Shown: piece after piece, positions 17,776-24,675 of the stretch | How positions within the stretch are numbered: position 1 is the first letter of the stretch | Layout: every line of letters begins with the position of its first letter | Assembly: GCA_050251415.1 (NCBI GenBank) | Contig: JBFWMT010000003.1 | Location: 1-64,000 of the forward strand | Length of the DNA stretch: 64,000 nt | Reading direction: 5' to 3' | DNA from: UBA8514 sp050251415 | Lineage (GTDB): Bacteria; Bacillota; Clostridia; Lachnospirales; Anaerotignaceae | Notes under the pieces: model-generated | What the model was told of the DNA's origin: nothing | The model's database searches: none | The model's input: the letters and a program-made list of their open reading frames with translations, nothing else | Translations under genes and position numbers: made by a program

Positions 17776-17801
17776 TAGTGCGTTCTTCTAGTGCGTTCTT
17801 C
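17776..17801 (-). repeat. Two exact 13-bp tandem repeats in the glyA leader
   Basis: TAGTGCGTTCTTC occurs twice without a gap (17776-17788 and 17789-17801); in the transcript this reads GAAGAACGCACTA twice. Further upstream CATATGTCC occurs at 17807-17815 and 17828-17836. All lie between the glyA promoter and its ribosome site, a position for a repressor or RNA-based control. No known riboswitch was recognised. Confidence 0.7.
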
Positions 17802-17857
17802 ATAGTCATATGTCCTTATATAGCGAACATATGTCCATTTTAAAGACACATATCGAT

Positions 17858-17885
17858 ATTATACCACATTTTTCCCATAACGCAA
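17858..17885 (-). promoter_or_regulatory. Sigma-A promoter of glyA
   Basis: Minus strand TTGCGT (17885-17880), 16 bp, TATAAT (17863-17858) with an extended TGG before the -10. The leader to the ATG is about 140 nt and holds the two repeat families. Confidence 0.75.
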
Positions 17886-17906
17886 GAAAAATAAAAAGTA
17901 CTTATT

Positions 17907-18980
17907 TTAATATATTGTTCCACCACAAACCACATAATCTCCATCGTATACAACGAGTGCTTGTCCTGGTGTAATTGCTCTTTGTGGTTCATCAAATACG
18001 CACTCTATAGTGTCTTTATCTATAATCTTAACTGTACATGGTGCTTTTTTATGACTATAGCGTATTTTTGCTTCAAAACGCATCTCGCCTTCTATTGTTT
18101 CATATGCCATAAAATTAACTCTGTTGGCACGCACCGTTGTTTTAAATAAACTTGAGTTTTCACAAAGCACAACTTCATTTGTCATAGGCCGTATTTCATA
18201 AACAAACATTGGCTTTCCAAAAGCAATGCCAAGTCCCTTTCGCTGACCAACGGTATAATACACAATTCCCTTGTGTTTGCCCATAATTTTTCCATCCATA
18301 TCCACAAAATTACCCTGGGATATTTTTTTGCCCGAATTTTCTTCAATAAATTTTCCATAATCATCGTCTGGTATAAAACAAATTTCCATACTGTCTGGCT
18401 TATTAGCAACCTTAAGTCCTATTTCCTCGGCAATTTTTCTTACTTCATCCTTGTTATATGCTCCTATAGGCATTAACGTTTTTTTAAGCTGTTCCTGTGT
18501 AAGGTTATAAAGCACATATGTCTGGTCCTTTGCCTTCGCGTCGGACATTCTAAGGGTATATCGACCTGTTTTAGGAAATATCTCAATTCGCGCATAGTGC
18601 CCTGTTGCAATATAGTCAGCACCTATTTCCATGCTTCGGTTTAAAAGTGCCTGCCACTTAACGTATCGGTTACAGGCAATACAAGGGTTAGGTGTTCGTC
18701 CATGCAGATATTCCTCCACAAAATAATCTATAACATTACACTTAAACTCATTTTTAAAATTCATTACGTAATAGGGTATATCCAACATATTGGCTACTCT
18801 TCTTGCATCGTCAACTGCAGAAAGACCACAGCACCCTCCGTCCTCTGGTTCAACAGGCTCATCCTGCCAAATCTGCATAGTTGCGCCAATAACTTCATAG
18901 CCCTCTTGTTTTAAGAGATATGCCGTTACTGAACTATCAACACCGCCTGACATACCAACAACAACTTTTCCTTTACTCAA
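17907..18980 (-). CDS. mnmA: tRNA-specific 2-thiouridylase MnmA
   Basis: 357 residues. Thiolates U34 of tRNA-Glu, -Gln and -Lys using sulfur from a cysteine desulfurase. PP-loop GMSGGVDSSVTA at about residues 9-20; catalytic Cys in NPCIACNRYVKW (about C103) and the persulfide Cys in SMEICFIPDD. The reading frame allows a GTG at 18989, but GGTGATA precedes the TTG at 18980, giving MSKGKVVVGMSGG. The -10 TATACT with TGG extension lies at 19019-19014. Its position next to iscS-iscU fits sulfur relay from the desulfurase. Confidence 0.95.
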   Translation of the reverse strand: MSKGKVVVGMSGGVDSSVTAYLLKQEGYEVIGATMQIWQDEPVEPEDGGCCGLSAVDDARRVANMLDIPYYVMNFKNEFKCNVIDYFVEEYLHGRTPNPCIACNRYVKWQALLNRSMEIGADYIATGHYARIEIFPKTGRYTLRMSDAKAKDQTYVLYNLTQEQLKKTLMPIGAYNKDEVRKIAEEIGLKVANKPDSMEICFIPDDDYGKFIEENSGKKISQGNFVDMDGKIMGKHKGIVYYTVGQRKGLGIAFGKPMFVYEIRPMTNEVVLCENSSLFKTTVRANRVNFMAYETIEGEMRFEAKIRYSHKKAPCTVKIIDKDTIECVFDEPQRAITPGQALVVYDGDYVVCGGTIY

Positions 18981-19053
18981 AAATATCACCGCATTTCTAT
19001 TATATTATCCATCAGTATACCATAAATCTTCCCCAGCACCTATACACAAGGAA

Positions 19054-19079
19054 AAAAATGTACATAAATGCACATTTTT
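19054..19079 (-). terminator. Probable terminator after iscU
   Basis: AAAAATGTAC (19054-19063), loop ATAAAT, GCACATTTTT (19070-19079). In the minus-strand transcript the stem with one G-U pair is followed by UUCC. GC-poor, so efficiency is doubtful. Confidence 0.45.
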
Positions 19080-19096
19080 CCCCTTTACCATTTATT

Positions 19097-19525
19097 TTAT
19101 ATATGACAATGTTCCTCAATATCTTCAACTGGCTCTTTAAGTCCCTCTATAACAATATTGTTCTTCTTTGCATAATCCCATAGCGCGGCATTAAGGGCTT
19201 CTTCTGCTAAAAGTGAACAGTGCACCTTTACTGGTGGTAGTCCGTCCAACGCCTCCATTACGGCTTTATTTGTTACCTTCAAAGCTTCCTGTATGGTTTT
19301 CCCCTTAACAAGTTCTGTTGCCATGCTGCTTGTAGCAATTGCCGCACCACAACCAAAGGTTTTAAACTTTGCGTCCACTATTTTTTCGTCCTCAATTTGC
19401 AAATACACCTGCATAATATCACCGCATTTTGCATTGCCAACACGGCCAACACCACTGGCATTATCAATTGTTCCCATATTTCTTGGGTTCATAAAATGGT
19501 CCATTACTTTTTCGCTGTACTCCAT
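19097..19525 (-). CDS. iscU: Fe-S cluster scaffold protein, IscU/NifU N-terminal type
   Basis: 142 residues. Scaffold on which IscS-derived sulfur and iron are assembled into Fe-S clusters. The ligands Cys34 and Asp36 (AKCGD), Cys59 (TFGCGAAIATSS) and Cys103 (VHCSLLAEEAL) match IscU. Good AAAGGAGG site. It is 31 bp behind iscS. The C-terminal tail ends EEHCHI, a His/Cys-containing extension that could bind metal; no separate Nfu domain is present. Confidence 0.95.
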   Translation of the reverse strand: MEYSEKVMDHFMNPRNMGTIDNASGVGRVGNAKCGDIMQVYLQIEDEKIVDAKFKTFGCGAAIATSSMATELVKGKTIQEALKVTNKAVMEALDGLPPVKVHCSLLAEEALNAALWDYAKKNNIVIEGLKEPVEDIEEHCHI

Positions 19526-19556
19526 AATCTATTCCTCCTTTGTGCAATCTCTGCTA

Positions 19557-20744
19557 TTATGCGTTATTTTTTCCGTTTATATAATCCTCGTAAAGTGGTG
19601 ACATACTTCTTAGTCTTTCAATTATAGGCGGCAATTTTTCAAGTACATAATCCACTTCTTCCTCAGTAGTTTCGTACCCAAGGGTAAGACGTACCGAGCC
19701 GTGGGCTTCCTCATGCTTAAGCCCAAGTGCTAACAGCACATGTGATGGGTCTAAACTACCCGATGTACATGCTGAACCACTTGAAGCACAAATGCCGTTC
19801 ATATCCAACAGCATAAGTACCGATTCACCCTCTACAAAAGCAAATGAAATATTACAATTACCTGGCAATCTGTCCGTCGGATGTCCGTTAAGACGTGCAT
19901 TAGGTACTGTTTTCATAATTCCGTTAATCAGTTTATCCCTAAGAGCTGTAAGCCTTTTTACCTCGTCGTGCATCTCTGCATTAGCAAGTTCTATTGCTAT
20001 TCCAAGGCCAACAATCGCTGGCACATTTTCAGTTCCTGCACGTCTTTTTCTTTCCTGTGCTCCTCCAAAAATAAGCTGCTTAATTTTTGTCCCTTTTCTT
20101 ATATAAATAGCTCCAATTCCTTTTGGTGCACCTAGCTTATGCCCTGAAAGAGAGAGAAGGTCTATATTCATTTTATTAACATCAATTGGCACATGACCAA
20201 CAGCCTGCACTGCATCTGTGTGGAATGTAATGCCATGTTTATGTGCTATTTCTCCAATTTGTGCAATAGGTTCAATTGTGCCGATTTCATTGTTTGCCAT
20301 CATTACAGAAATAAGAACCGTAGTTGGTCTAATGGACGATTCAAGTTCCTCTATACGAACTTTGCCATGTTCATCCACAGGCAAATAGGTTACCTCAAAT
20401 CCATTTTCTTCAAGATATTGTGATGTATGCAAAATTGCATGATGTTCAATATTCGTGGTAATAATGTGATTTCCTTTTTCTTTAAGGGCTTGTGTAACTC
20501 CACGTAATGCCCAATTATCGCTTTCGCTTCCTCCCGCTGTAAAATAGATTTCAGATGCATCTGCACCTAGTGCTGCCGCCACCTGCTCCCTTGCTGTTTC
20601 CACTGCTTTTTTGCTTGCCTGCCCAAGCTTATAAACACTTGAAGCATTACCGTATTTTGTGGTAAAATAAGGTATAATATTATTTAGTACCTCTGCCCTT
20701 ACAGGGGTGGTTGCCGCATTATCCATATAAATTAATTTTTCCAT
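19557..20744 (-). CDS. iscS: Cysteine desulfurase, IscS/NifS family
   Basis: 395 residues. PLP enzyme that removes sulfur from cysteine as an enzyme-bound persulfide for Fe-S assembly and tRNA thiolation. It begins MEKLIYMDNAATTPV; PLP lysine K203 in SLSGHKLGAPKG; catalytic Cys326 on the mobile loop SSGSACTSGSLDPSHV (group I, long loop). AAAAAGGAGG precedes the ATG. Operon with iscU; the XRE gene starts divergently about 250 bp away. Confidence 0.96.
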   Translation of the reverse strand: MEKLIYMDNAATTPVRAEVLNNIIPYFTTKYGNASSVYKLGQASKKAVETAREQVAAALGADASEIYFTAGGSESDNWALRGVTQALKEKGNHIITTNIEHHAILHTSQYLEENGFEVTYLPVDEHGKVRIEELESSIRPTTVLISVMMANNEIGTIEPIAQIGEIAHKHGITFHTDAVQAVGHVPIDVNKMNIDLLSLSGHKLGAPKGIGAIYIRKGTKIKQLIFGGAQERKRRAGTENVPAIVGLGIAIELANAEMHDEVKRLTALRDKLINGIMKTVPNARLNGHPTDRLPGNCNISFAFVEGESVLMLLDMNGICASSGSACTSGSLDPSHVLLALGLKHEEAHGSVRLTLGYETTEEEVDYVLEKLPPIIERLRSMSPLYEDYINGKNNA

Positions 20745-21001
20745 AATAAACCTCCTTTTTATTTGAATTATTTTGTTCGCAAATGTTAAAAATATTTGTG
20801 TAAGGCAGTTCGATTTTTATGACTGTTAGTTTTCACTTTGTGATATGTTATTTCATTTAAAACCATTTAACAATATAATGATTACAGGGTTTAGTGTATT
20901 TTTTTGTATTTATTGTTTTAAAACGGAACATACCTAAACAAGCGGCTCCTATTCTCTTCTTATTTATATTATATCTACTGAAAGTATCCGAGGTGACAAA
21001 T

Positions 21002-21415
21002 ATGGAATTTAAAGAAAGACTGAAAAGCCTTAGAAAAGAAAGAAAGCTTACCCAAAGTGCTTTGGGAAATATTCTTAATTATGGTTATACCGCCATCTCG
21101 AACTATGAGTCCGGCAGAAATGAGCCGTCCATTAAGGATTTAAAAAAAATTGCTGAATATTTTGATGTATCTTTGGACTATTTACTTTGTGTGAACGATG
21201 TAAGAAACCCTTATGTTGAAAGAGATTATCCTGAGCAATTTAACGAATTTAAAAACGTTTATACTGCTCTTGAACAAGGTAAACGGGACACCTTAGAAGA
21301 TTTTATGCGCTGGATATTAGACAGACAGCTTCGAACTACACAGAACCAGACAAAACCTCTTAAGGTCGCACAAGATACAGTACAGTACAAATCAAAATCA
21401 TCAGACACAGAGTGA
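21002..21415 (+). CDS. XRE-family transcriptional regulator
   Basis: 137 residues. An N-terminal HTH_3 domain, MEFKERLKSLRKERKLTQSA through ISNYESGRNEPSIKDLKKIAEYFDVSLDYLL (residues 1-65), is followed by an uncharacterised helical C-terminus of about 70 residues that may sense a ligand or dimerise. The open frame runs 36 codons further upstream, but GAGGTGA lies just before the ATG at 21002. A TATAAT at 20874-20879 could drive it with a leader of about 120 nt. It is divergent from iscS-iscU and convergent with metY-cysK, so a role in sulfur gene control is plausible but unproven. Confidence 0.85.
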   Translation: MEFKERLKSLRKERKLTQSALGNILNYGYTAISNYESGRNEPSIKDLKKIAEYFDVSLDYLLCVNDVRNPYVERDYPEQFNEFKNVYTALEQGKRDTLEDFMRWILDRQLRTTQNQTKPLKVAQDTVQYKSKSSDTE

Positions 21416-21426
21416 GCAGCTACACT

Positions 21427-21454
21427 AGGGCATACAGCTTAAACCGTCTGCCCT
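21427..21454 (+). terminator. Intrinsic terminator of the XRE gene
   Basis: AGGGCA (21427-21432) pairs with TGCCCT (21449-21454), extended inward by four pairs past one mismatch, followed by TTT. It sits between the convergent XRE gene and cysK. Confidence 0.6.
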
Positions 21455-21478
21455 TTTCACATCTATATAGTATTTTGT

Positions 21479-22408
21479 TTATTTTGAAAACATAGGTGTT
21501 GAAAGATATCTCTCACCTGTATCAGGCAAAAGTACAACTATTACTTTTCCCTTGTTTTCAGGGCGCTTTGCCATTTCCTTTGCTGCCCAAACTGCCGCAC
21601 CAGAGGAAATGCCAACAAGCAATCCTTCATTTTGGGCAATTTCACGTCCTGTTTCAAATGCATCCTCATTTTCTACCACTATAACCTCATCATATACACT
21701 TGTATCCAGCGTTTCTGGTACAAAGCCTGCACCTATACCTTGTATTTTATGCGGCCCTGCAATGCCTTTGCTTAAAACAGGTGAGCTTGCTGGCTCTACT
21801 GCAACAACTTTTATAGAAGGATTTTTTGCCTTAAGCGCCTTACTAACACCTGTTATCGTTCCTCCTGTACCGACCCCTGCCACAAATATATCAACCTTAC
21901 CCTCTGTGTCATCCCAAATTTCTATGCCTGTTGTTTTTTCATGTATTTCGGGATTTGTTTTATTGGTAAACTGGCTTAAAATAATACTATTTTCCGTTGA
22001 CTTGTTAAGGTTTTGAGCTTCTTCAATTGCGCCCTTCATTCCCTTTGTGCCATCAGTTAATACAAGATTTGCACCATAGGCTTTTAACAAATTTCTTCTT
22101 TCAATGCTCATTGTTTCTGGCATTGTAAGTATAACCTTATACCCCTTTGATGCCGCAACTGCAGATATACCAATACCCGTGTTGCCACTAGTAGGCTCTA
22201 TAATGGTTGTATCTTTATTCAAAATACCTTTATCCTCAGCATCTTCAATCATTGCCTTTGCAATTCTATCCTTAACACTGCCCGCTGGGTTAAAAAATTC
22301 AACCTTTGCAAGTATTGTTGCTTCAAAATTATTGTTTTTCTCATAATTTTTTAACTCTATAATCGGTGTTTTACCAATTAATTGCGTTACAGAAGTATAA
22401 ATACCCAT
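21479..22408 (-). CDS. cysK: Cysteine synthase (O-acetylserine sulfhydrylase)
   Basis: 309 residues, usual length. Makes cysteine from O-acetylserine and sulfide. PLP lysine K46 in NPAGSVKDRIA, the substrate loop EPTSGNTGIG, and the PLP-phosphate loop AGVGTGGTITG. Its ATG overlaps the metY stop by one base (TAATG), so its translation should depend on metY translation and hence on the upstream leader control. A cystathionine beta-synthase-like activity is possible in this family, but there is no C-terminal CBS domain. Confidence 0.95.
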   Translation of the reverse strand: MGIYTSVTQLIGKTPIIELKNYEKNNNFEATILAKVEFFNPAGSVKDRIAKAMIEDAEDKGILNKDTTIIEPTSGNTGIGISAVAASKGYKVILTMPETMSIERRNLLKAYGANLVLTDGTKGMKGAIEEAQNLNKSTENSIILSQFTNKTNPEIHEKTTGIEIWDDTEGKVDIFVAGVGTGGTITGVSKALKAKNPSIKVVAVEPASSPVLSKGIAGPHKIQGIGAGFVPETLDTSVYDEVIVVENEDAFETGREIAQNEGLLVGISSGAAVWAAKEMAKRPENKGKVIVVLLPDTGERYLSTPMFSK

Positions 22409-23703
22409 TAATCCTCAACTCCTTTAAATGCTTCCTGCAAATCGTAAATAATATCAGCGATGTGTTCTGTTCCAATAGATAATCTTATGGAATTTGCCTT
22501 AATTCCGCTTTCCAAAAGCTCATTTTCTGTCATTTGCGAATGGGTTGTTGATGCAGGGTGAATAACCAAGGATTTTACATCCGCAACATTTGCAAGCAAT
22601 GAAAATACTTTAAGGTTATCAATAAACTGCTTTGCTTCTTTTTCTCCGCCTTTAATTTCAAAGGTGAAGATTGACCCAGCACCCTTTGGAAAATATTTAT
22701 TGTAAAGACTATTATATTTATTACCTCCAACTGATGGATGATTTACCCTTTCCACCTGCGGATGTGCATTTAAAAATTCAACTACCTTAAGGGCATTTTC
22801 TACATGACGTTCAACCCTTAAAGAAAGCGTTTCCAGACCCTGAAGGAAAATGAAAGCGTGCAGAGGCGCTAAGGTTGCACCTGTATCTCTAAGTAAAATT
22901 GCCCTTATTTTGGTTACGAATGCCGCCGCACCAACTGCTTTTGTAAAACTGATGCCATGATAGCTTGGATTTGGCTCTACAAGGCTTGCAAACTTACCGC
23001 TTCCCTCCCAATCAAACTTACCACTATCCACAATTACGCCACCAATTGCCGTACCGTGACCGCCAATAAATTTCGTTGCAGAATGCACAACAATATCTGC
23101 ACCACGTTCAATAGGTCTAAAAAGATATGGTGTTGCAAAAGTATTGTCAACTACAAGTGGTATCTTATTGTTGTGAGCAATTTGTGCAACCTTATCCACA
23201 TCTATTATACTAGCGTTAGGATTTCCCAAAGTTTCAATAAATATTGCTTTTGTGTTAGGCTTAATTGCATTTTGGAAGTTTTCCAAATCGTCGCCATCCA
23301 CAAAGGTGGTTGTAATACCATATTCAGTAAGGGTATGTGCCAGCAAATTGTATGTACCACCGTAAATTGTTGATGCTGCCACTATATGGTCACCTGCTTT
23401 TGCAAGGTTTTGAATTGTATAGCTTATTGCTGCCGCACCTGATGCAACGCCAAGAGCCGCTACACCTCCCTCAAGGGCCGCTATTCTTCTCTCAAACACA
23501 TCTTGCGTTGGATTTGTTAGCCTGCCATAAATATTGCCTGCATCTGTAAGGTTAAACCGTGCCGCCGCATGGTCACTGTTTTTAAACACATAGCTTGTTG
23601 TTTGATAAATTGGTACTGCTCTTGCGTCGGTTGTTGGGTCAGCATTTTCCTGTCCCACATGAAGCTGTAATGTTTCAAATCTATATTCTCTATCTATACT
23701 CAT
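22408..23703 (-). CDS. metY: O-acetylhomoserine sulfhydrylase (MetY)
   Basis: 431 residues. PLP enzyme of the Cys/Met family that makes homocysteine from O-acetylhomoserine and sulfide. YGRLTNPTQDVFE and the PLP lysine K211 in VHSATKFIGGHG are diagnostic; the long insert typical of MetY, compared with MetB/MetC, is present. The ATG at 23703 lies eight bases after GGAGG; a TTG-like upstream reading would start inside the ribosome site. Paired with cysK, it assimilates sulfide into both Cys and Met. Preceded by a Cys-rich leader ORF and an RBS-sequestering hairpin. Confidence 0.96.
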   Translation of the reverse strand: MSIDREYRFETLQLHVGQENADPTTDARAVPIYQTTSYVFKNSDHAAARFNLTDAGNIYGRLTNPTQDVFERRIAALEGGVAALGVASGAAAISYTIQNLAKAGDHIVAASTIYGGTYNLLAHTLTEYGITTTFVDGDDLENFQNAIKPNTKAIFIETLGNPNASIIDVDKVAQIAHNNKIPLVVDNTFATPYLFRPIERGADIVVHSATKFIGGHGTAIGGVIVDSGKFDWEGSGKFASLVEPNPSYHGISFTKAVGAAAFVTKIRAILLRDTGATLAPLHAFIFLQGLETLSLRVERHVENALKVVEFLNAHPQVERVNHPSVGGNKYNSLYNKYFPKGAGSIFTFEIKGGEKEAKQFIDNLKVFSLLANVADVKSLVIHPASTTHSQMTENELLESGIKANSIRLSIGTEHIADIIYDLQEAFKGVED

Positions 23704-23709
23704 TTTAAA

Positions 23710-23756
23710 TTCCTCCATTATTGTTTAAATTATATTCAACAGCAACAACAAAGGAA
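23710..23756 (-). promoter_or_regulatory. RBS-sequestering hairpin of metY, overlapping the Cys codons of the leader ORF
   Basis: In the minus-strand transcript UUCCUUUGUUGUUG (23756-23743) pairs with CAAUAAUGGAGGAA (23723-23710) over 14 consecutive positions (10 Watson-Crick, 4 G-U), with a 19-nt loop. The 3' arm contains the whole metY Shine-Dalgarno GGAGG. The 5' arm is formed by the leader codons Phe20, Leu21, Cys22, Cys23 and most of Cys24. A ribosome held on these codons would melt the helix and free the site; completed translation would let it refold. There is no intrinsic terminator in the leader, so control would be at translation initiation. Confidence 0.65.
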
Positions 23757-23813
23757 ACACATTCGCCCTTTTCTGAAGTTTTCTCGTAAAAGTTTTAAAA
23801 ATAGTAAATTCAT
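23736..23813 (-). CDS. Cysteine-rich leader peptide of metY-cysK (25 residues)
   Basis: Short ORF: MNLLFLKLLRENFRKGR followed by MCFLCCCC and TGA. Five of the last seven codons are Cys. The ribosome site AAGGATGTG differs from the ideal AAGGAGGTG by one base and stands five bases before the ATG. It lies between a consensus promoter and metY, ending 32 bp before the metY start. Poly-Cys uORFs act as cysteine sensors in mycobacteria; here the Cys codons overlap an arm of the hairpin that covers the metY ribosome site. Function is inferred from this arrangement; the peptide itself probably has no other role. Confidence 0.75.
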   Translation of the reverse strand: MNLLFLKLLRENFRKGRMCFLCCCC

Positions 23814-23834
23814 TAAGTCACATCCTTTATATTT

Positions 23835-23858
23835 ATACTATTCCTACGGGTTTAGTAT
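23835..23858 (-). promoter_or_regulatory. Palindromic operator at the metY-cysK transcription start
   Basis: ATACTA-N12-TAGTAT, a perfect 6-bp inverted repeat, lies just after the -10 box, where a bound repressor would block initiation. Its centre reads ATTCCTACGG (from 23839), nearly the same as ATTCCTATGG in the promoter of the adjacent Rrf2 gene. Binding by that Rrf2 protein is the simplest reading. Confidence 0.55.
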
Positions 23859-23864
23859 GAAATA

Positions 23865-23893
23865 ATTATAAAACGACTGCCTCAATTTGTCAA
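23865..23893 (-). promoter_or_regulatory. Consensus sigma-A promoter of leader-metY-cysK
   Basis: Minus strand TTGACA (23893-23888), exactly 17 bp, TATAAT (23870-23865): a perfect match. Such a strong promoter suggests that expression is set by the overlapping palindrome and by the leader rather than by promoter strength. Confidence 0.85.
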
Positions 23894-23915
23894 TAGCTTT
23901 TTTAAATATTTTAAT

Positions 23916-23953
23916 AAAAAGAAAAACCGCCAAAATTAGCGGTTTTTCTTTTT
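23916..23953 (-). terminator. Strong terminator upstream of the metY promoter
   Basis: AAAAAGAAAAACCGC (23916-23930), loop CAAAATTA, GCGGTTTTTCTTTTT (23939-23953): a perfect 15-bp stem whose arms provide U-rich tails in both directions. It ends transcription coming from the Rrf2 gene before the metY promoter. Confidence 0.85.
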
Positions 23954-23969
23954 AGACAAAGTCAAAACA

Positions 23970-24161
23970 TTGAGGGCTTTGCCCTCAAACACCCACAAGC
24001 GTTTCTGTTCAGCACTTTATTGCGTAAAGCTGTCCTTTGGACAGATGGCACTTCTTTGCCATTGCCGCCTTGACCCATCTAAAACCACATAGACATGCGG
24101 TTTTAATAAAAGTTTTTGGATTGCTTTTTTCAAAAAGCAAGTGGGTTTGGGCAACGCCCAA
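23970..24161. repeat. Array of six short hairpins between the Rrf2 gene and metY
   Basis: Six inverted repeats in 192 bp: TTGAGGGC/GCCCTCAA (23970-23988, TTT loop), CTGTCC/GGACAG (24030-24044, TTT loop), ATGGCA/TGCCAT (24045-24062), AAAACCACAT/ATGCGGTTTT (24081-24104, one mismatch), TTGCTTT/AAAGCAA (24121-24140), and TTGGGC/GCCCAA (24147-24161, AAC loop). The short open frame crossing it has no ribosome site or familiar protein pattern. It looks like a structured interspersed repeat (REP/MITE-like) or a noncoding RNA; only other copies in the genome could tell. Confidence 0.5.
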
Positions 24162-24174
24162 GTTTTTCACAGCC

Positions 24175-24612
24175 CTAAATAAAATAATCTGCACCATTTC
24201 GTCTTTGGTGTTCATCTAATAAATCTTGCAAAGTGAATTTGTCTACATATTTGTTTATTACATCGTATAACCCTTCCCAAAAATCAAGGGTTGCACACTC
24301 AAAGCATAAAGAGCATTTATTTTGTTCATCTTCAAGGCAGGTTACCGGTGCAAGATTCCCCTCTGTAACACGCAATATAGACCCAACTGTGTACTCATGT
24401 GGCTCTTTTGCCAGTTTGTAACCCCCTTGGGACCCTCTTGTGCTTCTTAAAAACCCAATTTTGCAAAGTAACCCTATAATTTGTTCCAAATATTTTACAG
24501 AAATATTCTGTCTTGCAGATATTTCTTTTAACGATACATTAGAACCATTGCTGTTAAGGGCAATATCAATCATAAGCCTTAATGCGTATCTTCCCTTAGT
24601 CGAAATCTTCAT
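24175..24612 (-). CDS. iscR: Rrf2-family regulator with Cys cluster (IscR-like)
   Basis: 145 residues. N-terminal winged helix MKISTKGRYALRLMIDIA with the recognition region SVKYLEQIIGLLCKIGFLRS and wing TRGSQGGYKLA. Cys92, Cys100, Cys103 and Cys106 stand where E. coli IscR has its three cluster-binding cysteines, though the spacing differs; CymR, the cysteine regulator of Bacillus, lacks them. An Fe-S sensing role is therefore likely, but control of cysteine genes is also suggested by the adjacent metY-cysK. GGAGGTGA precedes the ATG. Its promoter contains a palindrome consistent with autoregulation. Confidence 0.82.
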   Translation of the reverse strand: MKISTKGRYALRLMIDIALNSNGSNVSLKEISARQNISVKYLEQIIGLLCKIGFLRSTRGSQGGYKLAKEPHEYTVGSILRVTEGNLAPVTCLEDEQNKCSLCFECATLDFWEGLYDVINKYVDKFTLQDLLDEHQRRNGADYFI

Positions 24613-24630
24613 ACTAAGTCACCTCCATAT

Positions 24631-24665
24631 ATACCTATTATACCATAGGAATTGTAGGTATGCAA
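24631..24665 (-). promoter_or_regulatory. Promoter of the Rrf2 gene with embedded operator
   Basis: Minus strand TTGCAT (24665-24660), 17 bp, TATAAT (24642-24637) with TGG extension. Overlapping it is the nested dyad ATACC-N12-GGTAT, and a wider one with ATACCTA and TAGGTAT arms at 24661-24631. The core ATTCCTATGG recurs with one change in the metY promoter palindrome. Position over the spacer and -10 fits autorepression. Confidence 0.62.
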
Positions 24666-24675
24666 TGTAAATAAA

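Noticed and set aside
24009..24215. Open frame of 68 codons across the hairpin array, and its opposite-strand counterpart
   Set aside because: No ribosome site, composition unlike neighbouring genes, and it runs through inverted repeats and into the end of the Rrf2 gene; better read as noncoding.
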